A DNA stretch of 64,000 nucleotides, taken from positions 9,245,937 through 9,309,936 of the forward strand of contig NC_069133.1 of assembly GCF_026914265.1 (NCBI RefSeq), written 5' to 3'. Of this stretch, positions 1 to 12,500 are shown in pieces; within the stretch, counting starts at the first letter, position 1; every line of letters starts with the position of its first letter. Origin of the DNA: Mya arenaria. Its lineage: Eukaryota; Mollusca; Bivalvia; Myida; Myidae. Under the pieces are notes generated by a model. It was not told where the DNA came from and searched no databases. It saw only the letters and a program-made list of their open reading frames with translations. The translations under genes and the position numbers were made by a program.

Positions 1-470
1 GGTCAAGGTCGCTGTTACTCAAAAATAGAAATACGGTTAATACGAAATATCTTTATTTTGAGTCGACATATTTTGATAACACTTGGTATATATACAAAAA
101 TTAAGGAGACATTTCGTGGGGTAGCCTTTTGTGCACCTATCGTCAATATCGATGTGACCAAAATTAGAGAAAAAATCAAAGCGCTTATCGGATCAATGGT
201 AAGGACACAGTTACTCAAAATAGAAAACGGTTGAAACTAAATGTCTTAAGTTTGGGTCGACTTGTGCGAGCAAACTGGGTATATAAGAATATTTTATAGA
301 GACGTTTCATTTGATTGTGCTTAAAGCCCCATTGGCCAAGGTCACTGTTACTAAAAATAGAAAAAAAATGGTTGAAACTTATTATTTTTAATTTTGATTC
401 ACCAAACATGGTAAAGAGGAAGATTTTGTTGAGAAATTTTATTTGATTTGTTTTTGATAGTTAGGTTTTT
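1..470. repeat. Degenerate tandem repeat, about three units
   Basis: Three diverged units of roughly 150-190 bp begin near 1, 190 and 338. Each has a 'gtTACTcAAAAATAGAAA' core, and the first two share a 'gGTCGAC' stretch. No exon is seen before 546, so this lies in an intron of gene A or upstream of the part visible here. Confidence 0.6.
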
Positions 471-545
471 ACTTGGCCTTTGCATAATAGGCGACGTAAT
501 ATTAGATTATTTAACGATAGCCTTCATATGATTTATTGCTTATAG

Positions 546-3500
546 GCGTTCAAAGATGAACTGAGATTAAGGCGAGATGGTGGTGGAAAAAGACACGTTT
601 ATAGTAAGTTATATACAGAACATGTCTCACCCCAACATGTGTTAACAAATATATATTTTGATACATTTGTGATCTGACCGTGTTTCTTGTGTAAATGTGT
701 GTCACTCATATAAGTGTCTGTTGGGCCAAATCTGGTGCGTTAAAACGGGAAGCTCGTTAATGTTTGACTACTTGGTTTTTCCCTGTAGTTTACAATGTAT
801 TTTTGTGTGTACAAGCATTATTCGAATGATATTTCCCTTTTGATGATTCCGTCACATATTTGTTTTAGCACTAATATATTTTATCCTATTTTAGCCATGA
901 AGAAGGATATGGCAACAATTGAGCTCGTTGTGGAAAACTTAGCAGAACAAAAGGTTGTTTTTTTTTAATATTTCACTGGGGAGGTATTTGGGGAGCTCTT
1001 ATTTATTTGAAAAATAAACAACAAACAAAACGGTACTGAATTTATTTATTTTCTGACTTAAGTTATGTCTAATACAATATATGTGTCGATTGAACCATTT
1101 TTGGGATTTGTACGTAATCTTGCTATGAAACGTTATTTGTAGGTTGACGTCATTCTGTGCTCCACGTCTTCTACCATGGACCTCAAACATGGAGCGTGCC
1201 TGGCTCTTTTGAAAAAAGGTGGAAAGAAACTGGAGGAGGAGTGTGCATCAAACTATAGCAACACTTTGGACGACTGTCAAATTGCCGAAATATCATCCGG
1301 AGATCTTCCCTGTAAGAAGCTGTTTTTGACAGTTCTTCCACGCTATGCTGGGGAAGAATCTATAACCGTAAGTTTTAGGTTTGCTATTAAAAATGAGATT
1401 TAAAGTTGGAATCATGTTCAGGCTTTCAAGCGGGCCCTTCATTTACTACTTGTCGCTTTTGTTTTGGTTCGGCTCCTACTTTTCCCTTCTTTTTCTTGAA
1501 GAATCCCTTCTTTCCCTACTTGTTTGTAAAAAAAGTTCGAGAAATAATAGAACAGTTTTAACTAAATGCATTTCTGGATATTCATTCATTTCATGGTTTG
1601 AAAGAGGGGTTTTATGATGAGAATGAGTGGTGCAAGTTGGCAAGTCAGAGACCCATTTCAGGTTCATCTTCTTATCCTGTGGCTGATTTCTCTTGAATCA
1701 CTGGCTTCTAAGCAAAGCTAACAACAGGTACATCTTAATTGAGGAATAGGTTTAGTAGTCATTTATTTGCATCCAAAGGGGTAAGTTAAGAACCCTAATA
1801 TCTCTACCTTTTGCTCTTAATATCCCTATTTTACCCTACTTTTTCAAACATCCTCCTACTTTTTTGTTATTGGTCACTTGAAAGCCTGTATATATATTTT
1901 TATTAAAAATGCTGTTCGGTACTCAATTGATATTTACTAATCGTATGTGGTTTGTAAATTGAGAAGTGTTGTGTACAGAAAAGACCTCTCCGAAATAAGC
2001 ATGAATACTTTTTTACGGGAAGGTCATTATTAAACATTTAAATGATTTGCGGGAGGGAGTTGAACAGCGTAGTCACAAGATAGGCGGTGATTGGACTGTA
2101 AATTTGTACACAGCGGTTCGGAAATCTGAATAGGTTTAAAAGTGAACAAACTATTGCGCTTCTTACTATACATTTAATCGATATAATGCCTAATTGTCTA
2201 CATTAGGCCAATATTATTTTTAATAAACAGGTATAGAACAATTATACTATTCGCCCTGATTTATGATTATTATTTATTCTGAATAATATAGTATCTCTAA
2301 GCAAATACGACTACCTTTTATCCAATGTTAACACTATACAAAAACATGAGAAGCTGCACTGTCCATTGGTGAATATATTCCGTTACAGAAATTGAAAGAG
2401 ATGCTTCGTACAGCTTTCAAACTCGCTGAAACTCGAAAGTATTCATCCCTAGCCATCCCGGCCATGGGAACAGGCAATTTGAAATATCCAAAAGAGGACG
2501 TGTGTCGCTGCATGTTTGAAACCTTCATAGAGCTTGGAAAACAAGAGGAAGCAAATAAACATTTTACTGTAAAGTTTGTGATGCACGCCAAGGACCATGA
2601 CCTGATTGGGGTAGGCATTTGTTTTCAGTATACCTCATGTGGCTTTGTCTTTATAAAATTACCCATTGTCATATCATTAGTAGTGATGGGCCGATGATCG
2701 CCGATAATCGATTATATCAGCAGACATTCGTAACTCGGCGATCGGCGACCTCATCGTTCTATAACCGAACAATCGAAAAAAAAAAGTTTGATTTAATCTA
2801 GTCAATTTCCAACTTTATATAGCGCAGTAACTTAGAGCAAAGGGAAGTAACCGCTACTTTGAGTTCGTACAGTACTTTCCATAAGTTTTTCTTTGCGTTC
2901 AAATCGCTTTATAATGGCAGACCCCGATCTCAAAATATTTGATTACCCTGGTAATCGGTCGTCCAGGTGCTGGAAAAGTGCAAATTATTACAGCAAAATG
3001 GTTAGGGTCATTCAAGTGCAGATTATTATGAAACTAGGCTTGATTGACGCTAGCTGTGCTCACATATTGAAATGAAAGTCAAAATCAGTCGATGTAAAAA
3101 CAAGAAATATTTGTAGAAATATTTGCCGTCTCATTCCGAAGGTTTGCTTTTACTTGTTATTTTTAGTAGCTAATGCCATCCAAAACTAATTTGTTAAGTC
3201 TCATTAATTCAATTTAATTTTCAAAACCGGTTCAAGTCATTGACAAATGTCGAAATGACAAAACATGTATTATACAGGATAAGATATGGTTGATCATCGC
3301 TTTCGGTTGATAATTGCCTCAGTGAAAAATAATTACCCTCAATTATTCTTCGCACTGGGGCAATTATCAACCAAAAGCCATGGTCAACAATGTGTTATTT
3401 TATAAATAACAGTCAACTTGAGTAAACCTCGCGATGAAATGTTCTCTTATTTCATAAATCTTGGAATATTTTTTTTTAATTATTCAATGTGCCAGAAATA

Positions 3501-6500
3501 ATACCTGTTTTCCGACTGAAGCATTAGAAATGAAATATACGTGAAAACTAAGGTCGTTATTGATATATACCTCAGAAAATGATGCTTTTGTGATACTGTT
3601 CGATTACAGCCGATTTATCGGATAATCGATCGATCAGGGTCTCAGATTAATCGATTATGAAAATCCAAGTCGATTGCCCATCGCTAATCATTAGGTATTT
3701 CGTAAAGTCTCATGTGACAATTTTTAACTCTACCCTCGCGTAAAGTTTAGAATAGGTTTCTTGTTTTCTCAAGCATTAATTAACAAATGTGCAACAAGTG
3801 TATCTATAACATACTAATAAACATAGGTTATTCATTTCCTAGATTTTTGTGTAGTTTTTGTTTCGGTTTCAGTAAACGGTTTAAGAAAACACATGCTATT
3901 ATATGAATCACCTTACATATAGAAATCGCTGGAAATATAATCAACTGCTTTTCTTGATTAGATATTTCGCCGTTACTTGGAGAGCCGTTCAAAGCACAGG
4001 AAAAGGGGGGAAAGGCACTTGCAAGATGTTAAACCAAAGAATCGAAATATTGCCCATTCCAGCACAGATTATGACACCGTTGACCATGGCAAGTAGTTAT
4101 GTCGATTATTACTTATCTTGGTTTGTAAATGTCAACTAAAATGATTGTATATATCCCAACTTTTAATTTATGAAATATCGCATAAGAAATATCGATTTGT
4201 TGGTATATGGGAGATAATTGTTACGGTTCTCACAACTTTTGTATTAGCTAAATATAGTTCTGTTTATTTATAATTATGTTCGTGCCTTCTGGATTTGAAC
4301 TTACACACTAAATAATGATTACATAAAAAATAACTCTTAATTAGTGGCAAGAGAGACATTCTAAAACTATGATTACGAATTTTTCAGGTATTCGTATTTT
4401 CGGAGTTGATCTGAAGGTGTTCATAGGCGACATTCTTGAACACAAAGCCGATGCATTTGTTACCAGCACTGGATCAAAGTTAGAATTGCATGGTAAGGCT
4501 GGACACGGTTGAACAGTTTTCAAAGTGCATTTCATGAGGGTCCGTAGCCTCCATTGAACTCAAAATCCAATTATTCCAAAACCCTTCATTAATTGATTGC
4601 ATGTACAGTCTGTTTGCGTTTTGGTTCCCGCGTTCAGACTTTTAACTCTAGATTTTCTGTGTAATTTTCGTTGTATTATTGATAATTATTCATCGACGTT
4701 GAAATGTAAAAAAATGTCACTTATGTGTTTTTAGGAAAAAAGCCATGTAAATAGTGGTTGGGTGTCTATAACGTATTTAAAAGCAAAACTATTACCATAA
4801 TTGTATTGAACAAAAGTGTGAGGTATTACAAAGAAACTAGCTGAAATCCCCAGTAAAATTACATTTTTCTGACCGTTCAAAAGCGGTGTCAGAAAACCTC
4901 GGTAGTGTTATACATTTCATATTGTATGTGTGTTTATGGATGTGCGTGTTGTTGTACTTTGACTTTGGCTCGATGCCAGTAAACGGGTTATGTTTAAGCT
5001 GTGGACTACTGGACTTGTGTCTGTAGTTTTTCATATATAGATATTCGCGTTTGAATAATTGATATTTAAAACTGTTCGATTTGGTTGAGTGTGCATCAAC
5101 TTGTTTTACCCTTGTTTAAAGCTGCACTTTCACAGATTGAACGTTTTAACAACTTCTTTAGTTTTTGTCTTGGAACGAGCCAACTCTTTGGAAAATCCGT
5201 AGAAACCGGTTATATAATACTGCTGACAAAAAATCAGATCGCAGTATGTTATATTTAAGTACAAAAAATGATTTTTATGCATTTTTCTTAAACCATTAGT
5301 CCGCCATAAAACATAAATTTTCGAACAGAAATATGAAAATCTACGATCTGATTTTTTGTCAGCAATCTTATATCATTGGTTTGCAGATATTTACGCAATA
5401 TTTTGCTCTTTCCAAGAAAATAAATTTAAAAAAAAGTTGTTAAGATGGTCAGCTTTAAGATGTGTTGATGAACGTATGGTCTGTTTGTGCTGTTGTACGT
5501 TTTGTGTTTCTCTTTTGCTTTTATTTTGGTATTAGCCTTGTTTCCTTTTCTAACAGTACGGCTTATCGTTGTATTTTTTATTGTGATGTTAATTATTTTT
5601 CATATATATTTTTTTTTAATTTAAAATGTACTTAGTATAGTAATGAAAAAAGTTATTGTGTATTTCAATAGGAGCAGTTGCCAAGGGGTTAAAAAAGAGA
5701 TGCCCGCAGTTGGAGGAACAGTGTCAAGGTAATGCAATTATTAAAGTGTTCAACAGACTGTGAGGAAATATTTCTGAGCCATTTCATACTAAGATAGGAG
5801 ATATATTTTGCATGCATAATGTAAATGTCAGTATATCATGTATGTTCATTAAGGATTCAATGTTGCAATAGTGGGATTCATCGGTGTATTAAAACAATTA
5901 TTCAGGGTATTGTTTTTCAGTACCAGATGAACCGCAATTCTAAAACCTCGTAAACACTCATAATTCGCAGAATTTCCAAGCGATATGCCTAAAATGCTAA
6001 TAAAATAAGCTTCAAAGAAAATTTCACGTCGAATTTTGTTCGGCTGTTTGAACAGCGATCGCATCTGTGACGTCAATTGTTCCATCAACCCCACAAACAT
6101 TTAAACCGCCATTAATGACATTTTATTTATTTTTAAATGTAATACTTTTAGCACAACTGTCAACGTTTCAAAGGGATGGAATTCTGGTCACTAAATGTCC
6201 AGGGCTTAAAGCTAGCAAGACAATCCTTGTGAAATATGTTGACAGGCCATCAGAATGGACAGAGCAAATGAGGAAGTGTTTAGAAGTAGCAAACCACTCC
6301 AAGATCAAAACAGTCGCCTTTCCCGTCTTAGGCTCAGGTAAGATATTTGCAGTTCGTATTTAAGGTAGTCGATGCACAATTATGTCTTCGTTAAATGCAT
6401 GGTTACTCGATATTATTTAATAGTGTGTTTTTCTTCAGTGCATGAATATGTTGAAGATATACCAAACATATTACAAACAAAAATTTTAGTCCTTGAACCT

Positions 6501-9500
6501 AGTTAAGAACAGGCCGCTGCCGTCGAATCATTATTTGATTTAAGAACAAAAATACGAATTGCAACAACTTAGTCAGAAATGTTTTTTTCATGTTAGCAAC
6601 AATCAAACACCCCGCTTCAAATGATTCGAAAATTACACTGGGTAACCAGGCATCAAAATTAAACATAGTGGCCGATGGCATCTAAAATGAAAATAATACA
6701 ATGCAACCACAGGGACAGCTCAGAAGCCCATAACATAATGACAAACCTATTTGTACATAGGATACCTCAAGCAATTTATGTATTTGCTTTATCTTTTTTA
6801 ATGTATTTGCGTGAATAACGGGATATGTGTTCGTTTTATTTAAACTATATTTTCAGGTGCAGGATTTTCGCCTATCAAGCCAGAGAACATAGCCGAATCT
6901 CTTTTTGATGCTCTTGACGAGTTTATGTCAGATGAAAGCACGGATTTGAAGATACGCGAGGTTCATCTAATCGTCTATAAAACTCAAGCAGAACGATTCC
7001 AACCAATCATAGATGTATTGCGTAGCAAGGCCATGAAAGCGACTTCAGACTTAAAAAGTGGATCATTAGGACAGCTAAAGAAAGGTAAAAACAACTAAAC
7101 TATTTCTTTGCCGACAGCATCTGCATGTTTGTAGTTTATCAGGTTGAACCGAGTATTTATTTCTTAGTCTTCATTATTTTCCATCGAACGCATTCATATT
7201 TTTGTATAACGTGTACAACAATAAAATATTTTAGAGGTCCGTACAGCATTTTTATTATGTTTTAAGCTGGGAGGAAATTTTGGAAGAAGACAAAGGAACT
7301 TGTAGGTGTAGGCTATTTGGCATCAGAAGAAGGAGCAACGGCACAACCCCGTCCTTCACCCTCTTCTTCGAAAAGAAACACGTCGACTCTTGCACTGTAT
7401 ATTTACTCTGACTCCAGTGAAAATATACAGAGATGTAAACAACGGCTAGAAACACATCTGGAAGAAGCACTGATAACCGCATATGTGAAACAATACACAG
7501 CAATCGTTTGCTCGTTAACAAAAGAGGAGGTAAGGTTAAATCATGTTAGACCTGAATCCAAATAGTTTATCAAAATGCGCAGGTGGTAACGTAACCGTGT
7601 CGGGAAAGCAGTATTTAAGCAATGTATTGTACAATGACTACTAGAAATTATCAATAAAATATTGTTTTTGCATTATATGTGTACAGTGCGAATAACTTCA
7701 TTTTTATCAAAACCAATAATTGTGCAACAGAATCATATTGCATTATAATACAAAATTATAGTAAAGCCTTTATCAAACAAAGAATTTGAAATTAAAATAA
7801 TAAGAAAACACAACATGTACCTACAGAACGATGCTTAAGTAGTGTTAATCCTGTATCAACTCTTTGACTTTAATTTTCAGAAAGAAGAGCTTGAATCATT
7901 GCCACTGGTGGTTGACATGAAAATAGATGAAAAAGATGGGATAGTGGTAATTAAAGGCGAAAGAAAGCTCGCATTCGAAGCGCAATCTAATGTGAGAGAA
8001 ATGTTGATGCGATTTGAAAAGAATCGATGCGAACTTGAACAATCTCAAGAACTCGCGAAAAAGATAGAATGGCAGTATGAAGAGGAAGACACCATCGAAA
8101 TGAAATACAAGTTCTATGGGAATTTACAAAGTTTCAAAATGGAGATGGCGTATCAAAGAAATGAAAGATTTGTCAGTTTCGTGGACAATGGTGTCGAATA
8201 TGAGATCGACTTCAATGACATGGTTGAATACGCAAAACATGACAAAGCAGATCTCGTCCGTGTGGTTCGCAAGGAAATTTTGAAAGGTAATTGTTTAAGA
8301 AGCATTTTCAAATAGTTTTTTTAACCCTTTAACACCTTATGAGCCTTTGTCCAAATAACCATGAAATGCGTTTATTAACGTTCAATATATACGTGTTTTA
8401 CACAAAGGTTGTACTAGTATATCGAATTTGAAACGTTCCTTTACTAGAAACAGTTTTACAATGGTGTAACAGATAATTACCTTAACAACATTGATATGCC
8501 ATCTTTATATCATCTTTTCCGGGTTTTTTTTAGGACAACAGGTGCCCTTGCCAACTGAATGGAAGGCTATGAAGGACGGTGTCAATATAAAGCTTGTAGA
8601 GATCAAGCCCGATGAAAAACAATTCAAGGACATTGAAGCTCGCTTTATGACAGAGGTATAATAAATTGCTGCTAACATAGTGTCTGTAGATATACCGAAG
8701 CAGATTAACTTGAATGCACCAAAATGATATTCTTATAATACAATGGATACAATAGCGGTCAAAAGATATGTTCTATTATGAGATTGTTTTATTAAAAATG
8801 GTCCAGGCCAATCAGATACTTAATTGATGGGTGATACAAAAATACGAGGATATTTCATATATATGTTAAATGTATTATAGTAATTCATACAATTCGTTTA
8901 TAATAATTTCGTTTACAAAACTATGCCATATCGTAACAATATTAGCAATGTGAAATGGAGTTATACACCATGCAAGCATAAAAACACCAGGTCACATTAT
9001 TGCCTTTATCTTCCCTTTTTCACTTTTTTATAATCCAAACTTTGTCCGGACAATTTCCGAACAGTTTCTCTTAAGACTGTTTCGAATTCATTGAAACTTA
9101 TTATTTGTCATTTCATATTTTTGAAATAATGTACTACTACTTAACTCCTCTTCAATAAGTAACTCACTTCAACTAAGCTACCGTTTAAGGGGAGACATCA
9201 GTTTTCGAAAACACCATTTCTAGTATGATATTGAAATATTGCACAGTAATAATCGTTACGTCGGCTTACCTTAACAATAAAACACGGGACGTCGTTCTCT
9301 GGATACCCCGGGAACACTGTCAACAATAAACAACAATTTCCACGAAACGTGGTTAATCTGTTTGAGATTATTATATTGCATGAAAGATTAAAATATCAGT
9401 TAGTCCACGTATTTTTGTATCACCCTTGTACATAAATAACGTAAATATGAATTATTCTTCATTACATTTAATTTAAATCGTTTGATTTTGAAGCTAATAT

Positions 9501-12500
9501 TTTCCTGTTTTTTTTTTGTTGTTTCAGGTAAAAAATGGTCAATATGCCAATAGTCCGGGACACAAGTACGATAAAAATTCCATGAAGGTTGTTAAGGTTA
9601 GTCTGTTTGCAACGTCAATGTTGTCACGAATAGTTTTTGTGTCGCCTGAAAAGACGACATATAGGGGTTACTTTTGTCGGCGGCGGCGGCGGCGTCCGCG
9701 TCCCATTTTCGCTTGTCCGGGGTATATCTCCTAAACTATTAGTGGTATCAACTTGAAATTTCATATGTAGATAGATCTAATTGAGGGCAAGTGCAGTGCA
9801 CAAGAACTGTTACTCTTGCTTCCATATTATTAGAGTTATTGCCCTTTGTTATTTTTCATGCTTAAAGTTTTGTCCGGGGCATATCTTGTAGAATATAAGA
9901 GTTATCAACTTGAAACTTCATATGTAGATTGATCTCATGGAGGGCAAGTGCAGTGCACAATAACAGTAACTCTTGCTTTCTTAGTTTTAAAGTTATTGCC
10001 CTTTGTTAATGTTCATGCTTAAAGTTTTGTCCGGGGCATATCTTGAAGAATATTAGAGGTATCAACTTGAAACTTCATAGCTAGATAGATCTCATTGAGG
10101 GCAAGTGCAGTGCACAAGGACCGTAACTCTTGCTGCCATATTTTTATAGTTATTGCCCTTTGTTAATTTTCATGCTTAGGTTTTGTCCGTGGCATATCTC
10201 GTAAACTATGGGAGGTATCAACCTAAAACTTATTCCGTAGGTATATCTGATTGAGGGAAAGTGCAGTGCACAAAAACCGTAACTCTTGCATCTATATGTT
10301 TAAAGTTATTGCCCTTTGTTAATTTTCAAGCTTAAATTTTGTCCGGGGCATTTATCGAAAACTATAAGAGTTACAGATAGATTGATCTTATTGAAGGGGA
10401 TCGCAGTGTACAAAAACTGTATCTCTTGCTTCCATATTAGAGTTATTTCCCTTCGTTAATTTTCATGTTTAACTTTACCTTGCACACTTTTTTAGCTCAC
10501 CAGAGCACGAAGTGCTCAAGGTGAGCTATTGTGATCGGTCTTTGTCCGTCGTCCGTCCGTCAACAATTGCTTAAAGAACATCTCCTCTGAAACTACCTGG
10601 CCAAATTCAATGAAACTTTACAGGAAGCTTCCTTGGGTGTCCCTCTACAAAAACACAACAAGGGGTTACGATTGTTCAACAACAACAACAACAAAATGGC
10701 CGACTTCCTGTTTTGCTTTAAAAAAACATCTTCTCTGAAACTATCAGTCCAAATTAAATGAAACTTTACAGGAAGCTTCCTTGGGTGACCCTCTACAAAA
10801 ACACAACAAGGGGTCATGATTGATCAACAACAACAGCAACAACAACAAAATGGCTGACTTCCTGTTTTGCTTAAAAAACCCATCTCCTCTGAAACTACCA
10901 CTCCAAATTCAATGAAACTTTACAGGAAGCTTCCTTGGGTGACCCTCTACAAAAATACAACAAGGGGTCACGATTAATCAACAACAACAACAAAATGGCC
11001 AACTTCCTGTTTTGCTTTAAAAAACATCTTCTCTGAAAATATCAGTCCAAATTAAATGAAACTTTACAGGAAGCTTTTTTGGGTGACCCTCTACAAAAAT
11101 ACAAAAAGGGGTCATGATTGATCAACAACAACAGCAACAACAACAAAATGGCTGACTTCCTGTTTTGCTTAAAAAACCCATCTCCTCTGAAACTACCACT
11201 CCAAATTCAATGAAACTTTACAGGAAGCTTCCTTGGGTGACCCTTGCTTTAAAAAAACATCTCATTGCATGACCCTTTACAAATATAAAACAAGGCATCG
11301 TCATCAGTAACGATATGTTTAAATTGCAACTTTTTTATCAATGCTTTATCACATAGTTGTGGCCCTTTGCTTAGGTGAGCATTTTAGGGCCATCATGTCC
11401 CTATTGTTATTATTTCCCTTTGATTGATTTCATTTGGGCATTTTTTGTCCGCGGAGTTAGGATTCTGCAAATCAGATGTGTCGCCTGATACAGGATAGTT
11501 TATGTAAAATATGAGCATAACTATAACTCTGTTAGTCAGATGTATTGCCTGATGCCAGAATTTTTGTGTGAAATATGACAAATTAGGCGGAGAGCACTGC
11601 TTTTGAAGATAAAAATTAATCGCAATAACCCATAGTGCTTCTTTATTTCGATTTGTTTTCAAATGCCACATACACTTGAAAGTTAAATGGCAACATCATT
11701 GTCTAAAAATGAATAAAATGCCAATCTAACAGCTATAATGTGACAGTAAATAATTCGACAGGCGACACATCCGACTCGCGGAGTTCTAGTTTAATTAAAC
11801 GCTTATCACGTTTTAACAAAAATGTTAAAGAAGTTAATTAAAAGAGAATAGCTAACTGTAAGTATGCGTTTGCTTTTAAAAGAAGCATTTTCGACATCAA
11901 TTGATATACACAGGCAATTTTATTTAGTTTTATATCCTCATAGGAGTTAGAAAACTGATAATTTATTGCTAATGATATTTTATTAATGGAATTATCGAAA
12001 CAATTTTACCATGAAACAATTATAGGTTGAGTTTACGGTTGTGCTTGAGCCATTTTGGTAACTTTTATCAAACACAAGGGCATATTATAAACGTTCATTA
12101 CCTAAGCACACTGGGATTCACACGACGAACATGTTTTGGTCATTGTATTTAACAATAGCAATTTCAAAAGAAACGTAAATAAGGTTTAATCCTGAAAATG
12201 CTTCAAAACTGGTTTTAGGCATGATATTTATCTTATCATTTATAAATGCTTGCGTTTTTGAAGTTGATTTCATGTACCAAATTTATGTTTACAGATTGAA
12301 CGCATACAAAACAAGGCTTTGTATCAGCAATATCAAGCAAAGAAAAGCTTTCTACAAGAGCAAAAGCCAATCCTTCCACCGAATATGCCGTTAGAAAGAG
12401 AGCTCTGGCACGGAACTAATGAGGCTGCCATGGATAGCATTATCTGTCATGGGTTTAATCGGAGTTATGCTGGTGATAATGGTAGGCCTTTTCTTAAGTA

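Larger units (their letters stand above)
9637..11786. mobile_element. 2.15-kb composite repeat insertion in gene A
   Basis: Flanked by TAGTTT at 9631-9636 and 11787-11792. Gene B has the uninterrupted intron sequence at the matching place (about 31486-31512, read on the minus strand as cgaatagttgttgaattaaacg), so the block is an insertion. TGTGTCGCCTG lies near the left end and its reverse complement near 11760, with related copies near 11478 and 11535. Inside are two tandem arrays (9713-10470 and 10496-11385). No protein-coding region is seen; superfamily not assigned. Confidence 0.7.

Noticed and set aside
4490-4492. GT donor near 4092 instead of the GC donor at 4089
   Set aside because: Would break the reading frame into the next macrodomain exon; the GC donor keeps phase in both paralogues.
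9666-9700. CGG triplet run as a CpG promoter
   Set aside because: Short, inside an inserted repeat and in the middle of gene A.
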